Positions 9,328 through 17,694 of a DNA stretch of 64,000 nucleotides are shown in pieces. The first letter of the stretch is position 1. Each line of letters opens with the position of its first letter. The DNA is from ATM1 sp003577165. GTDB taxonomy: Bacteria; Armatimonadota; Fimbriimonadia; Fimbriimonadales; ATM1. Under the pieces are notes generated by a model, which searched no databases, had not been told where the DNA came from, and saw only the letters and a program-made list of their open reading frames with translations. The DNA is taken from positions 1 through 64,000 of the forward strand of contig SZPM01000008.1 in the NCBI GenBank assembly GCA_030263715.1, written 5' to 3'. A program made the position numbers and the translations under genes.

Positions 9328-9425
9328 GGCACTGAGGGCCGAGCCGCGCAGTCCCCTGGACTCCGAACTGAGACTCGTCTCGGTGACTCGCCTGTTGCGC
9401 AAACTCAGGAGGAACAACAACCGCA

Positions 9426-10841
9426 ATGACACCACAGGAGGCCATCGCATTTGCGCAGGAAAACGACGTTCGCATCGTGGACCTGCGCTTCACGGACTTG
9501 CCAGGGACTTGGCAGCACTTCTCGATCCCAGTCGAGCATCTGACCGAGGACCTCTTCGCCGAAGGAATCGGATTCGACGGTTCGAGCATTCGAGGATTCC
9601 AATCGATCAACGAGTCCGACATGCTGCTCGTCCCGGATCCCAGTTCCATCTTCCTCGACCCGTTCTTCGAGGTCCCGACGGCAGTTCTCATCTGCAACGT
9701 GGAGGACCCCCTCACCCGCGAGCCCTACTCGCGTGACGCGCGATACATCGCCCACAAGGCGGAACAGTATCTACGCCAGACCGGAGTCGCTGACACCGCG
9801 TTCCTCGGCCCGGAAGCAGAGTTCTTCTTGTTCAGCGACGTCCGCCACAACAATGAGGGCCACACTTCCTACTACAAAGTGGACAGCCCCGAGGGCCCGT
9901 GGAACGCAGGGACGGACGAGCAGCCGAACCTGGGCCACAAGATGCGCCCCAAGGGCGGCTACTTCCCTTGTCCTCCCAACGATCAGCTTCAGAACGTCCG
10001 AACGGAGATGATGCAGAAATTGATGGACGCAGGCCTCCAGCCGGAAGTCCATCACCACGAGGTCGGCGCGGCAGGTCAGTGCGAGATCGACATTCGATTC
10101 GACGAACTCACCAAGATCGCCGACAAACTCCAAGTGTTCAAGTACATCATCAAGAACACCGCGACCGAGTACGGACTGAGCGCGACGTTCATGCCGAAGC
10201 CAATCTTCGGAGACAACGGAAGCGGCATGCACGTCCATGTGAGCCTGTGGAAGGACAATCGGAACATCATGTACGATGAGTCCGGCTACGCGGGCCTGAG
10301 CGACAACGCGCGGTTCTTCATCGGCGGACTGCTCAAGCACGCGCCTGCCCTGCTCGCGTTCACGAACCCGACTACGAACTCCTACCGCCGGCTCGTCCCA
10401 GGCTACGAAGCGCCGATTAACCTCGTGTTCAGTCAGAGGAACCGATCCGCGTGCGTGCGGGTGCCGATGTACAGCAAGAGCGAGAAGGCGAAGCGCGTGG
10501 AGTTCCGTGCTCCCGATCCCAGTTGCAACCCCTACCTCGCCTTTGCGGGAATCTTGATGGCCGGCCTCGACGGGATTCAAAACCGAATCGAACCACCGAA
10601 GCCCATAGACAAGGACCTCTACGAACTTCCCCCGGAAGAGAAGGCGAACATCCCTCAGACTCCTGGCACGCTCCATGACGTCCTGATGGCTTTGAAGAAC
10701 GACCACGAGTGGCTTCTGAAAGGCGACGTGTTCACGGCCGACATGATCGAGCACTACATCGCGTACAAGATGAAACACGAAGTGGAGGCGGTTGCCCTAC
10801 GCCCCCACCCGTACGAGTTCCATCTGTACTACGACATCTAA
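9426..10841 (+). CDS. glnA: Type I glutamine synthetase
   Basis: 471 residues, the standard GSI length. It makes glutamine from glutamate, ammonia and ATP as a cytoplasmic dodecamer. Visible signatures: FDGSSIRGF (about 49-57), the metal-site block FLGPEAEFFLF (about 127-137), HHHEVGAAGQCEI (about 205-217), GSGMHVHVSLW (about 262-272), NPTTNSYRRLVPGYEAP (about 315-331) and NRSACVRVP. Tyr399, in the context KDLYELPPEE, matches the adenylylated tyrosine of GSI-beta enzymes, so post-translational control by GlnE is plausible. AGGAGG at 9407-9412 is a ribosome site with a rather long 13-base spacer. A hairpin/terminator leader lies upstream, so expression may also be controlled by attenuation. 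It is probably monocistronic. Confidence 0.98.
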   Translation: MTPQEAIAFAQENDVRIVDLRFTDLPGTWQHFSIPVEHLTEDLFAEGIGFDGSSIRGFQSINESDMLLVPDPSSIFLDPFFEVPTAVLICNVEDPLTREPYSRDARYIAHKAEQYLRQTGVADTAFLGPEAEFFLFSDVRHNNEGHTSYYKVDSPEGPWNAGTDEQPNLGHKMRPKGGYFPCPPNDQLQNVRTEMMQKLMDAGLQPEVHHHEVGAAGQCEIDIRFDELTKIADKLQVFKYIIKNTATEYGLSATFMPKPIFGDNGSGMHVHVSLWKDNRNIMYDESGYAGLSDNARFFIGGLLKHAPALLAFTNPTTNSYRRLVPGYEAPINLVFSQRNRSACVRVPMYSKSEKAKRVEFRAPDPSCNPYLAFAGILMAGLDGIQNRIEPPKPIDKDLYELPPEEKANIPQTPGTLHDVLMALKNDHEWLLKGDVFTADMIEHYIAYKMKHEVEAVALRPHPYEFHLYYDI

Positions 10842-10865
10842 GTCCTCCTGCGCAACGGCGCGCAG

Positions 10866-10912
10866 TCAAAAAAGAAAACGGTTCACGCCCGAGCGTCGGG
10901 CGTGAACCGTTT
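10866..10912 (-). terminator. Rho-independent terminator for the 333-residue STN-like gene
   Basis: A perfect 17-bp stem with a 3-base loop (10876-10892 with 10896-10912). Read leftward it is followed by a T-rich run (complement of AAAAAAGAAAA), so it ends the leftward gene that stops at 10921. Rightward it has no T run, though the stem may still slow transcription coming out of glnA. Confidence 0.85.
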
Positions 10913-10920
10913 GGAGAGAA

Positions 10921-11922
10921 CTACTTGGACTTGATCGTCAACTTCTTACCGTCGACGGCAATGGTCACGGTCCAATCTCCGGTCTCGGGCAAGCCCCCGA
11001 GCATCTTCTTCTGAGCCGCCGTTAGATCGTTCGGAGTCAAGTAGCCGCGCTCATCGTGGAGCTTGCGCTGCTCCTGCGTCAGGCTCTTGAGAATCTCCGC
11101 CAGTTGTGGGCCGCCAAAGACGAACCCGCGACCTTCCGGTAGGACGGATCGGAACTTCTCTGGATCGAGTTTCTTGAGTTCCTGAAGCTCCTTTTCGAGT
11201 TCGAGCTTCAGTTCCGGAATCTCAATGCGAAACTCGCGAAACATCTTTTCAGAAACCTCCGGCAGTTCCTCCTTCAGCCGCTCGATTTCTTCCCCCTTCG
11301 GGATGAGCCACCTGCCGTCCGGCCCGATCCAGTTCTTCTCAAACTCCTCCTGGAACTTCTTCGCCCATTCCTTCATCATGGGCTCGAACTCCTTCCGGAA
11401 CTTCTCCTGCTCTTCGGGGCTCATGCCCGGCGCGATCCACAGCTCGCCGGACTTCCCCAGATCGCCGAATTCGAATGCTCCGAATGGGAATCCAGTCCTG
11501 CGCCGCACGAACGCGTAGACGTCGCCTTTCTTGGTCCACGTACCGCCGAACACTTCGGCGATCGCGTCCATGACGTCCCGTAGCGGCTTGTTGACGATGT
11601 TCATCGTCAGCCTCGGCCCTTCGTCGGTCTCGTGATCCTCCGTCACGAAACTGACGCCCTCCTTCCGGAGCCACATGAGCACGTCGGAGAACTTGGCCTT
11701 GTTGAACGTCACGCTGACGTTGCGTCCCAAGTTCGCGTCCTGGAAAAGCGTCGCGTAGCCTGTTCCCGCTGCCCGCTCGGCCGCCTTCAACAGCGTGGCC
11801 TCGTCGGCGCCGACGGCAGACGCTCCGGCCTTCAGGACTTCAGAACCCTGAGCCTGCGGTCCCCCGATCGCGACCGCAGCCGCAACAGAAGTTACTAACA
11901 GTGGCAAGAAACTCGATATCAC
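10921..11922 (-). CDS. Exported STN-like protein with long charged helical region, function unknown
   Basis: 333 residues starting at GTG 11922: GGAGG lies 9 bases upstream of this codon, while the upstream TTG at 11931 abuts the ribosome site and cannot use it. A signal peptide (ISSFLPLLVTSVAAAVAIGG) is followed by a domain at about 55-150 with STN-like pattern (VSVTFNKAKFSDVLMWLRKEG, then PLRDVMDAIAEVFGGTW). Residues 165-275 are a highly charged Glu/Lys/Phe-rich helical stretch, and the C-terminus is a small beta segment ending IAVDGKKLTIKSK. Similar in plan to the 756-residue protein on the other side of glnA. It is probably periplasmic. I do not recognise a family with known function. Confidence 0.7.
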   Translation of the reverse strand: MISSFLPLLVTSVAAAVAIGGPQAQGSEVLKAGASAVGADEATLLKAAERAAGTGYATLFQDANLGRNVSVTFNKAKFSDVLMWLRKEGVSFVTEDHETDEGPRLTMNIVNKPLRDVMDAIAEVFGGTWTKKGDVYAFVRRRTGFPFGAFEFGDLGKSGELWIAPGMSPEEQEKFRKEFEPMMKEWAKKFQEEFEKNWIGPDGRWLIPKGEEIERLKEELPEVSEKMFREFRIEIPELKLELEKELQELKKLDPEKFRSVLPEGRGFVFGGPQLAEILKSLTQEQRKLHDERGYLTPNDLTAAQKKMLGGLPETGDWTVTIAVDGKKLTIKSK

Positions 11923-11975
11923 GATGTACAACCTCCTACGGGGTTAATACGGGCCGTTCGCGGAAGTTTCTCCCG

Positions 11976-12824
11976 TTAGGACTTTGTCCTCAGTTTCGGG
12001 TCGTACCGATCGCGCAGCCCGTCGCCGACGAAGTTCAAGGCGAGGATCGTCAGGCTCAACGTCAGGCAGGGCCACGCAAGGAGCAGTGGGTGCGATGCCA
12101 TGTAACTTCTCGCGTCGTTGATCATCGAGCCCCAACTCGGCCAGGGAGGCGGAATCCCGATACCGAGAAAACTCAGCGAGCCTTCGGCGAGGATCACCAT
12201 CGCCATGCCGACCATCGCCACCGCCAGCACCAGGCCCCAAAGGTGCGGAAGGATGTGCCGCCGCACGACGTGCCAGTGAGAAGCCCCCAGCGCGCGGCTT
12301 GCCACCACGAACTCCTGCTCCTTCAGGGAAAGCACTTGGTTTCGGATCAGCCGCGCCATGGACGGCCAGCCAACGACGGCGAGAGCGGCAAACACGGGAA
12401 GCGTCGCCGAGATCATCTTCGGAAGAGACTCCAAAAACCCGAGATTCGTGGAGCGCAGCACTCCCATGATGAGAATCGCCAACAGGATGTCGGGGAAAGC
12501 GAACATCCCGTCCGTAAACCGCATCAGGATGTTGTCCACCCAGCGACGTCCGTAACCGGATGCGGTCCCTACCAATAGGCCAAAGAAGATCGCCACCCCC
12601 TGCACCGCGATTCCGATCAGCAGACTCATCCGTGCTCCGTACGCAAGTCGGCAAAACACATCGCGCCCCAAGTGATCCGTCCCCAGCCAATGGTCCGCGC
12701 TCGGCGGCTCGAATTTCGATCCAACTGCATCGGTAACGCTGTATCGCATCGGCCCGAACACCGCGACGAGCAGAATCAGTGCCAGGAACGCCACCCCCAG
12801 GCCGAACAGGAAGTCCCTCTTCAT
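11976..12824 (-). CDS. ABC transporter permease, DppC/OppC type
   Basis: 282 residues with an N-terminal membrane segment (about 7-25), the conserved periplasmic block HWLGTDHLGRDVFCRLAYGARMS in two parts (about 45-66) typical of DppC/OppC, and about five more membrane segments. The EAA loop that contacts the ATPase is visible as ASRALGASHWHVVRRHILPH (about 172-190). It forms the inner-membrane channel with the neighbouring DppB/OppB-type permease for import of oligopeptides or similar solutes. Its start overlaps the stop of the OppB gene by four bases, so the two are translationally coupled. The cognate ATPases (D and F subunits) are not in the window downstream, where the next gene is the unrelated STN-like protein. 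Confidence 0.93.
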   Translation of the reverse strand: MKRDFLFGLGVAFLALILLVAVFGPMRYSVTDAVGSKFEPPSADHWLGTDHLGRDVFCRLAYGARMSLLIGIAVQGVAIFFGLLVGTASGYGRRWVDNILMRFTDGMFAFPDILLAILIMGVLRSTNLGFLESLPKMISATLPVFAALAVVGWPSMARLIRNQVLSLKEQEFVVASRALGASHWHVVRRHILPHLWGLVLAVAMVGMAMVILAEGSLSFLGIGIPPPWPSWGSMINDARSYMASHPLLLAWPCLTLSLTILALNFVGDGLRDRYDPKLRTKS

Positions 12825-13831
12825 GCCCCCCCCGTCCGAATACGCGGGTCCAACTGAGGCAGAAGCAGATCAACGACCAAATTCGCGAGGATGAACAGCA
12901 CGGCGAACAAGAGCACCGTCGCCTGAACCACCGGGAAATCGCCCTGGTAGATCGCATCGATGCTCCGAAGCCCAAGCCCCGGAATCCGGAAGTAAGTCTC
13001 CAGAATAAACGAGCCGGTAAGCAGGTACCCAAAGCTGGTCCCGATCGCAGTCGTTACCGGCACAAGCGAGTTGCGAAATGCGTGCACCGTCATCGTCCTC
13101 CAGAACGGCACGCCCTTCGCATAAGCCGTGCGGATGAAGTCCTGGCCGAGGGTGTCCACCATGCTCGCCCGTGTCAAGCGCGTGATCACGGCCGCCGGCC
13201 GCATGGCGAGGATCGAGACTGGCAGCACGAGATACCAGAAGATTCCCTCGGGCGGATTGTCAACCCAAGTGTCCGGAAGCGCCTTCATCCGAAGCGCAAA
13301 GATGAAGACGAAGACGGGTGCGAGAACAAACGTCGGAATGCAAATGCCGAACGTCGAGAATGTTGTAGCAACCTTGTCCGGCCATCGGCCGTGCCAAATG
13401 CCTGCGATCGCTCCGAGGAGCACTCCGACAATCGAGGCGACTGCAATCGCGCAAAGCGCCAGCAATCCCGTCAGCGCGAAACCTTGGCCGAGAATCGAGC
13501 GAACTTCCGAAAAAGGCGGATACCAAGACTTCCCGAAGTCCAGCCTCACCGCATCCGCGACGAATCTCCCGTATCGTGTCAGGAGCGGATCGTTGAGGCC
13601 GAGGTCCTCACGCAGCCTTTCGATCACCTCCGGCGAACTCGATCCCTTCTCTCCGGCTAACGCAGTGGCTGCGTCTCCAGGCGCGAGTTCGCCGATGACG
13701 AACGTCAAGAAGGTGATAAAGACGAGAGTCGGTATCGCCCACAGCACGCGGGCGAGAACGAGGCGACCAACGCCGGGTCCTGATCGCCGGCCTACGATGG
13801 CCCCGTCCGCTGCGCTAACGACTCCAGACAA
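12821..13831 (-). CDS. ABC transporter permease, DppB/OppB type
   Basis: 336 residues. A first membrane segment (about 25-48, LARVLWAIPTLVFITFLTFV) is followed by a periplasmic loop, then five membrane segments of the binding-protein-dependent transport fold. The EAA motif appears as RTAYAKGVPFWRTMTVHAFRN (about 238-256, quoted across its core). This is the N-terminal partner of the OppC-type permease and takes solute from the SBP_bac_5 lipoprotein encoded just upstream, whose stop codon region overlaps this start by 17 bases. The N-terminal 20 residues before the membrane segment are polar and longer than usual, so a slightly later start is possible. Confidence 0.92.
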   Translation of the reverse strand: MSGVVSAADGAIVGRRSGPGVGRLVLARVLWAIPTLVFITFLTFVIGELAPGDAATALAGEKGSSSPEVIERLREDLGLNDPLLTRYGRFVADAVRLDFGKSWYPPFSEVRSILGQGFALTGLLALCAIAVASIVGVLLGAIAGIWHGRWPDKVATTFSTFGICIPTFVLAPVFVFIFALRMKALPDTWVDNPPEGIFWYLVLPVSILAMRPAAVITRLTRASMVDTLGQDFIRTAYAKGVPFWRTMTVHAFRNSLVPVTTAIGTSFGYLLTGSFILETYFRIPGLGLRSIDAIYQGDFPVVQATVLLFAVLFILANLVVDLLLPQLDPRIRTGGA

Positions 13832-15419
13832 CGTCCGTCTCTGTGTGTGGAAGCGGACCCATTGCGCTGCGACGAATTCCTTCCACTCCCGGCCTCACGA
13901 GTTCGAGGTCTCTCTGGAAGTAGATCGGGATCCAGATCGCATCGTCCACAACCGCGATCTTCTGCGCTTCCCGATATAGGTTGAAGCGCTCGTCCTTCTT
14001 TTCAAGCGGTAGCTTGTCAGCCTTCTCGCAGATCGCGTCAAAGACCGGGTTCGAATATCCAAGCGTGTTCTCTCTCGCGTTCGTGTGCAGCATGAAACTG
14101 AGGAAGTTCTGCGGATCGAGATAGTCCGCGCCCCACCTCAGGTGGAAGAACCCCAACTCGCCTTTGCTCCTCATTTCAAGCAGTGCCTTCCACTCAGTCG
14201 GCGCGAGTTCCACCTTGACTCCGAGATTCTTGTCCAAGTCCTGAGCGACCATCTCCGCGACGATCTTAGGATCTGCGCGGTCCGCGCGGAAGTAGAACTT
14301 GATCGGCTTCAGTCCCTGCCCGTTTGGGAAACCCGCTTCAGCAAGGAGAGCCTTCGCGGCAGCGGGATCGTACGGAAGACCCTTGAAGTCCGGGTCGAAG
14401 CCCGGCACGCTCGGCGGGATGATTCCGTCGGCTCTAACGTTGATCCCATCGAATCCCTCATTAATGATGCGGTCCTTGTCGACTGCCATTGCGAACGCCT
14501 TGCGCACGCGCGCGTCCTTGAACTGTTCGTACGCCTTAAGGCCGAAGCCCAGGTACCAAATCGCGGCGCGGTCCACGACCTGCAACGCCTGCTTCAGCTC
14601 CTCGTTCTGATCTACGAACGCTTTGTCCTGACGCTCCAGGGCGACCCAATCCGCGCGCCCGCTTTCATACAGAGAGCGCCTCGTCTGCGGGTCCTTTGCG
14701 ATTAGCCTGACGATCTTCTCGAGTTTCGGCGCCCCCCCGTGGTAGTCCTCAAACCGCTCCAACACGACTTGCTGATTCTCTTTGTATTCGGTGATGCGGA
14801 ATGGCCCGGTTCCGATCATGTTCTCGACGGAGGTGATCGGCGTCTTCGCCACCTTTTCCCTGTCTACGACGAAGTAACAGGGGTACTGGAGGTACATCGG
14901 GAAGTACCCCTTCGGATGCAGGATCTTCACTTCCAGCGTGTATGGATCGATCACCTTCACGCCGGACAGTCCGTCAGCCGTCCCTGCCCACGCCTCCGCG
15001 AAGCCTACGATGTCCATCATGTAGCCCTCGACGGTCGGGCTCAACACCTCTTTCGTAGCGGCTCGATCCCAGCTGTACTTCACGTCTTCCGCGGTCATCT
15101 CCCTGCCGCTATGGAACTTCACGCCCTTCTTGATCTTGAATGTGAAGGTCAGGCCATCTTCCGACACCGTCCAACTCTCTGCGAGGTTGGGTTGGAGTTC
15201 GTTGTGCTCATTGTATTGAACCAACCCTTCAAAGATCTGGTTCAGCACCTCGATCGTGTCCCCATCCTCGACTTGCGCAGGATCCAGTTTGGTGAGGTTC
15301 GTCGGAATCGTCGCGTGAAGAACGTGGTCCGCTTTCGACGCCCCGGAATTTCCGAATCTCCCGCCTCCGCATCCGACGATGAGGGTCGCAGCCGCGAACA
15401 GAACAACAAGGGATCGCAT
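13815..15419 (-). CDS. Solute-binding lipoprotein, SBP_bac_5 (oligopeptide/dipeptide type)
   Basis: 534 residues from ATG 15419, chosen because it starts a lipoprotein signal (MRSLVVLFAAATLIVGCGGG; lipobox IVGC). The frame also opens 12 codons earlier without signal character. The family-5 hallmarks are visible: the LDPAQVEDGDTIEVLNQIFE region near 45-65, GLTFTFKIKKGVKFHSGREM (about 100-120) and the ALLAEAGFPNGQGL block near 365-380. Family members deliver peptides, nickel, sugars or other small solutes to the OppBC channel. It lies directly upstream of the two permease genes. Specificity cannot be read from the sequence, and no OppD/OppF ATPase genes are adjacent. Confidence 0.93.
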   Translation of the reverse strand: MRSLVVLFAAATLIVGCGGGRFGNSGASKADHVLHATIPTNLTKLDPAQVEDGDTIEVLNQIFEGLVQYNEHNELQPNLAESWTVSEDGLTFTFKIKKGVKFHSGREMTAEDVKYSWDRAATKEVLSPTVEGYMMDIVGFAEAWAGTADGLSGVKVIDPYTLEVKILHPKGYFPMYLQYPCYFVVDREKVAKTPITSVENMIGTGPFRITEYKENQQVVLERFEDYHGGAPKLEKIVRLIAKDPQTRRSLYESGRADWVALERQDKAFVDQNEELKQALQVVDRAAIWYLGFGLKAYEQFKDARVRKAFAMAVDKDRIINEGFDGINVRADGIIPPSVPGFDPDFKGLPYDPAAAKALLAEAGFPNGQGLKPIKFYFRADRADPKIVAEMVAQDLDKNLGVKVELAPTEWKALLEMRSKGELGFFHLRWGADYLDPQNFLSFMLHTNARENTLGYSNPVFDAICEKADKLPLEKKDERFNLYREAQKIAVVDDAIWIPIYFQRDLELVRPGVEGIRRSAMGPLPHTETDVVWSR

Positions 15420-15458
15420 GCCCCTATCTTGATTGAGACTGCGCGCCGAAGGCAAGGG

Positions 15459-16724
15459 TCAGCCGCTCTGACGACCCGAGTGCCACGCCTCGGACAACAG
15501 GTAGAAGCTCCCCGTCACCAGCACTCGGCCCCCGTGTCCGGCCGACTCCTTGGCCGCCGCGAGAGCCGACGACGGGTCGCCCGAAAAGGCTGGTTCGAGA
15601 CCTGCCACGAGAGCGCACGCCCCCAACTCGTCTGCCCTGCGGCCGCGTTCGTTGCGCATTTCCGCCAGGTACAGGCGAGAGACCGCTGGCTTGAGGGCCG
15701 AAAGCGTCGCCGCGCAGTCGTGGCCCTGTGTCGCACTGAAGACCACGTGGCACGGGCCGAGTTCCTTCGCGACGGCGGCAGCGGCCTGCGGGTTGTGCGC
15801 TCCGTCCAGCCAGATCTCGGGATTCTCACTCACTTTCTGGAGACGCCCCGGCGCGACGGCGCGCGCGATGCCGCGTCGAATCGCGTCGTCTGAGATCTCC
15901 TTCCTCACAGCGTGGATCGCGGCGACCGCTGTCGCTGCGTTCCGAATCTGATGCGCGCCGCGCATGCTGGGCCGGATGCCCTCCACGACACCGACGGGAG
16001 TCGTCACGACATCCCCTTCGACCCCGAAGTCCACGCCTTGAACCCAACACTCGCATCCCTCTCGCGCCGCGACTTCGGCGATGACGTTCACCGCCGCTGG
16101 GTCCGTTGCGGAACATACGACTGGAACTCCGGCCTTGATGATGCCCGCCTTCTCACCCGCGATCGCCTCGAGCGTTCCGCCGAGATGTTCGGCATGATCA
16201 AGTCCGATCTCCGTGATCACAGACACAAGGGGCGTCACAACGTTCGTCGCATCTAAGCGACCGCCCAGTCCGACTTCCAGCGCAACGGAATCGCACGCCT
16301 TCTCGCGCCAATATTGAAAGCCGACGGCCGTTTCGAATTCGAATTTGGAGACGCCACCTTCGTCGCTGTCCTCCAAAGACTCGGCTGCCGCACGCACTTC
16401 GCTCGCGATCCGCGCAAAGTCCTCTTCCGAGATCCATATTCCTGAGGATTGAATCCTCTCCCGGTAATCGAACACAAAAGGCGAAAGGAACCCGCCGGAA
16501 ACCAGGCCCGCCTCATCGAGGATCGCCTGCACCATGTAGGCCACGCTCCCCTTTCCGTTGGTGCCGGCGATGTGCACAGCGCGACACTCTTGATCTGGAT
16601 TGCCGAGAGTGGCCATCAGGTCGGTCATCCTGTCCAGTCCCAACCTCCATCCGCGACGACCCAAGCCCTCGACGAAAGCGATCGCCTCCGGGTAGTCCAT
16701 CGTCTTGGGCCTGCGCTCAGTCAC
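15459..16724 (-). CDS. folC: Folylpolyglutamate / dihydrofolate synthase FolC
   Basis: 421 residues from GTG 16724, or 413 from ATG 16700 (MDYPEAIAFVEGL), which looks more like a normal FolC start; neither has a clear ribosome site. It adds glutamate to dihydropteroate and to folates using ATP in the cytoplasm. The Mur-ligase signatures are clear: AGTNGKGSVAYMV P-loop (about 52-64), GGFLSPFVFDYRERIQ (about 77-92), EVGLGGRLDATNVV (about 147-160), GLDHAEHLGGT (about 173-183), the LDGAHNPQAA block (about 308-317) and KPAVSRLYL near the end. It lies three bases after the WD40-like gene and 39 bases before the SBP gene, inside a long leftward run. The context gives no further functional hint. Confidence 0.95.
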   Translation of the reverse strand: MTERRPKTMDYPEAIAFVEGLGRRGWRLGLDRMTDLMATLGNPDQECRAVHIAGTNGKGSVAYMVQAILDEAGLVSGGFLSPFVFDYRERIQSSGIWISEEDFARIASEVRAAAESLEDSDEGGVSKFEFETAVGFQYWREKACDSVALEVGLGGRLDATNVVTPLVSVITEIGLDHAEHLGGTLEAIAGEKAGIIKAGVPVVCSATDPAAVNVIAEVAAREGCECWVQGVDFGVEGDVVTTPVGVVEGIRPSMRGAHQIRNAATAVAAIHAVRKEISDDAIRRGIARAVAPGRLQKVSENPEIWLDGAHNPQAAAAVAKELGPCHVVFSATQGHDCAATLSALKPAVSRLYLAEMRNERGRRADELGACALVAGLEPAFSGDPSSALAAAKESAGHGGRVLVTGSFYLLSEAWHSGRQSG

Positions 16725-16727
16725 GGA

Positions 16728-17672
16728 CTAGTCCGCAACAGAGAAGATGCGAATCTTGGACGACTCGCCACAAGCGACGAGCGTCCTCGCGTCCGGTGTC
16801 ACAGCGAGCCACCATATCCCGCCCTTCACGTCCGCGAATGCCAGTGTTTTGAAACCGGGCAATGAGAGCAGCGAGATGCGCGAATTCTCCGAAGACTCTC
16901 CGGCGGACGCGACCAGAACTCGGCTTGAACCAGGAAGAGCGACCGCGCAGAACGCGATCCCCTGATGTCTCCCGCGCGAGACCTCACTCCAATCCTTCGC
17001 GTCGAACTGTCGGAGGATTCCGTCATCTGAGCCCGCGATGAGCGAGCTTCCGTCCGCGGAGAAAGTCAGCGTTCCGACGACTTCCTCAAGGCCATTCAGT
17101 CGCGCGGCTACTTCCCCGGAGCCGACTTTCATGACGAGGACCTCGGAGTCGCTCGACGACGCCGCTGCCATTCGGCCGTCTGGCGAGATCGCAACGCTCA
17201 CAAGGCCACCCTTGAATCGGTGCAATTGCCGAACCTTGCCAGTCTTGAGGTCGATCCACGCGAAGCGACCCTCATCATCTCCAATACAAGCTCCGCTTCC
17301 ATCTCGCGTCACGGCGATGGCCGTCGGAGCCGACTGGTCCATGCCCACTGCCTTGAGAGGGATACTCCTGCTCGGCTTCAGTCCTGGGAAGTCAAGCGCG
17401 GCGATCTCCGCTCCGCCAAATGCAACGGCAATCGGAGCGTTGGAGGCGAGTGCGCACGGCTCCGTCCACCTCTCGGAATGCACCAATTCCTTCTTTGTTG
17501 CGAGATCGTAGACGCGGAGTCCGGAGAACTCGCTTGCAAGCACATGTTTGCCGTCACTCGAGATCGCCACCGACCAGATCTCTTCAAACTCCGTTTCGAT
17601 CGTGCCGGTGAGTTTGACCGTCGCTGGCGCAAAAAGGGACAGGGCGAGGGCGGAGAGTTGTGAGAGGATCAT
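16728..17672 (-). CDS. Secreted WD40-like beta-propeller protein
   Basis: 314 residues from ATG 17672, which begins a short signal peptide (MILSQLSALALSLFAPATV); the frame is open for 23 further codons upstream with a basic, non-signal sequence. Five to six WD40/YVTN-type blades are seen, with strand patterns such as IWSVAISSDGKHVLASE, LVSVAISPDGRMAAASSS, VGTLTFSADGSSLIAGSDDG and WWLAVTPDARTLVACGESS. The classical GH...WD dipeptides are degenerate. The product is probably exported and used as a binding scaffold. Its stop lies just ahead of folC and its start 22 bases after the E2 gene. No partner can be named. Confidence 0.75.
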   Translation of the reverse strand: MILSQLSALALSLFAPATVKLTGTIETEFEEIWSVAISSDGKHVLASEFSGLRVYDLATKKELVHSERWTEPCALASNAPIAVAFGGAEIAALDFPGLKPSRSIPLKAVGMDQSAPTAIAVTRDGSGACIGDDEGRFAWIDLKTGKVRQLHRFKGGLVSVAISPDGRMAAASSSDSEVLVMKVGSGEVAARLNGLEEVVGTLTFSADGSSLIAGSDDGILRQFDAKDWSEVSRGRHQGIAFCAVALPGSSRVLVASAGESSENSRISLLSLPGFKTLAFADVKGGIWWLAVTPDARTLVACGESSKIRIFSVAD

Positions 17673-17694
17673 CGTGCTGCGGATTGCGACAGCG

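Noticed and set aside
9246..9335. Small open frame of 29 codons (MLRAWARGLQ...) in the glnA leader, and a longer frame starting at TTG 9287
   Set aside because: The ATG falls at the end of the predicted -10 box, and the TTG frame continues far into glnA in another frame; neither looks like a leader peptide. The SD-TTG pair is kept only as a comment.
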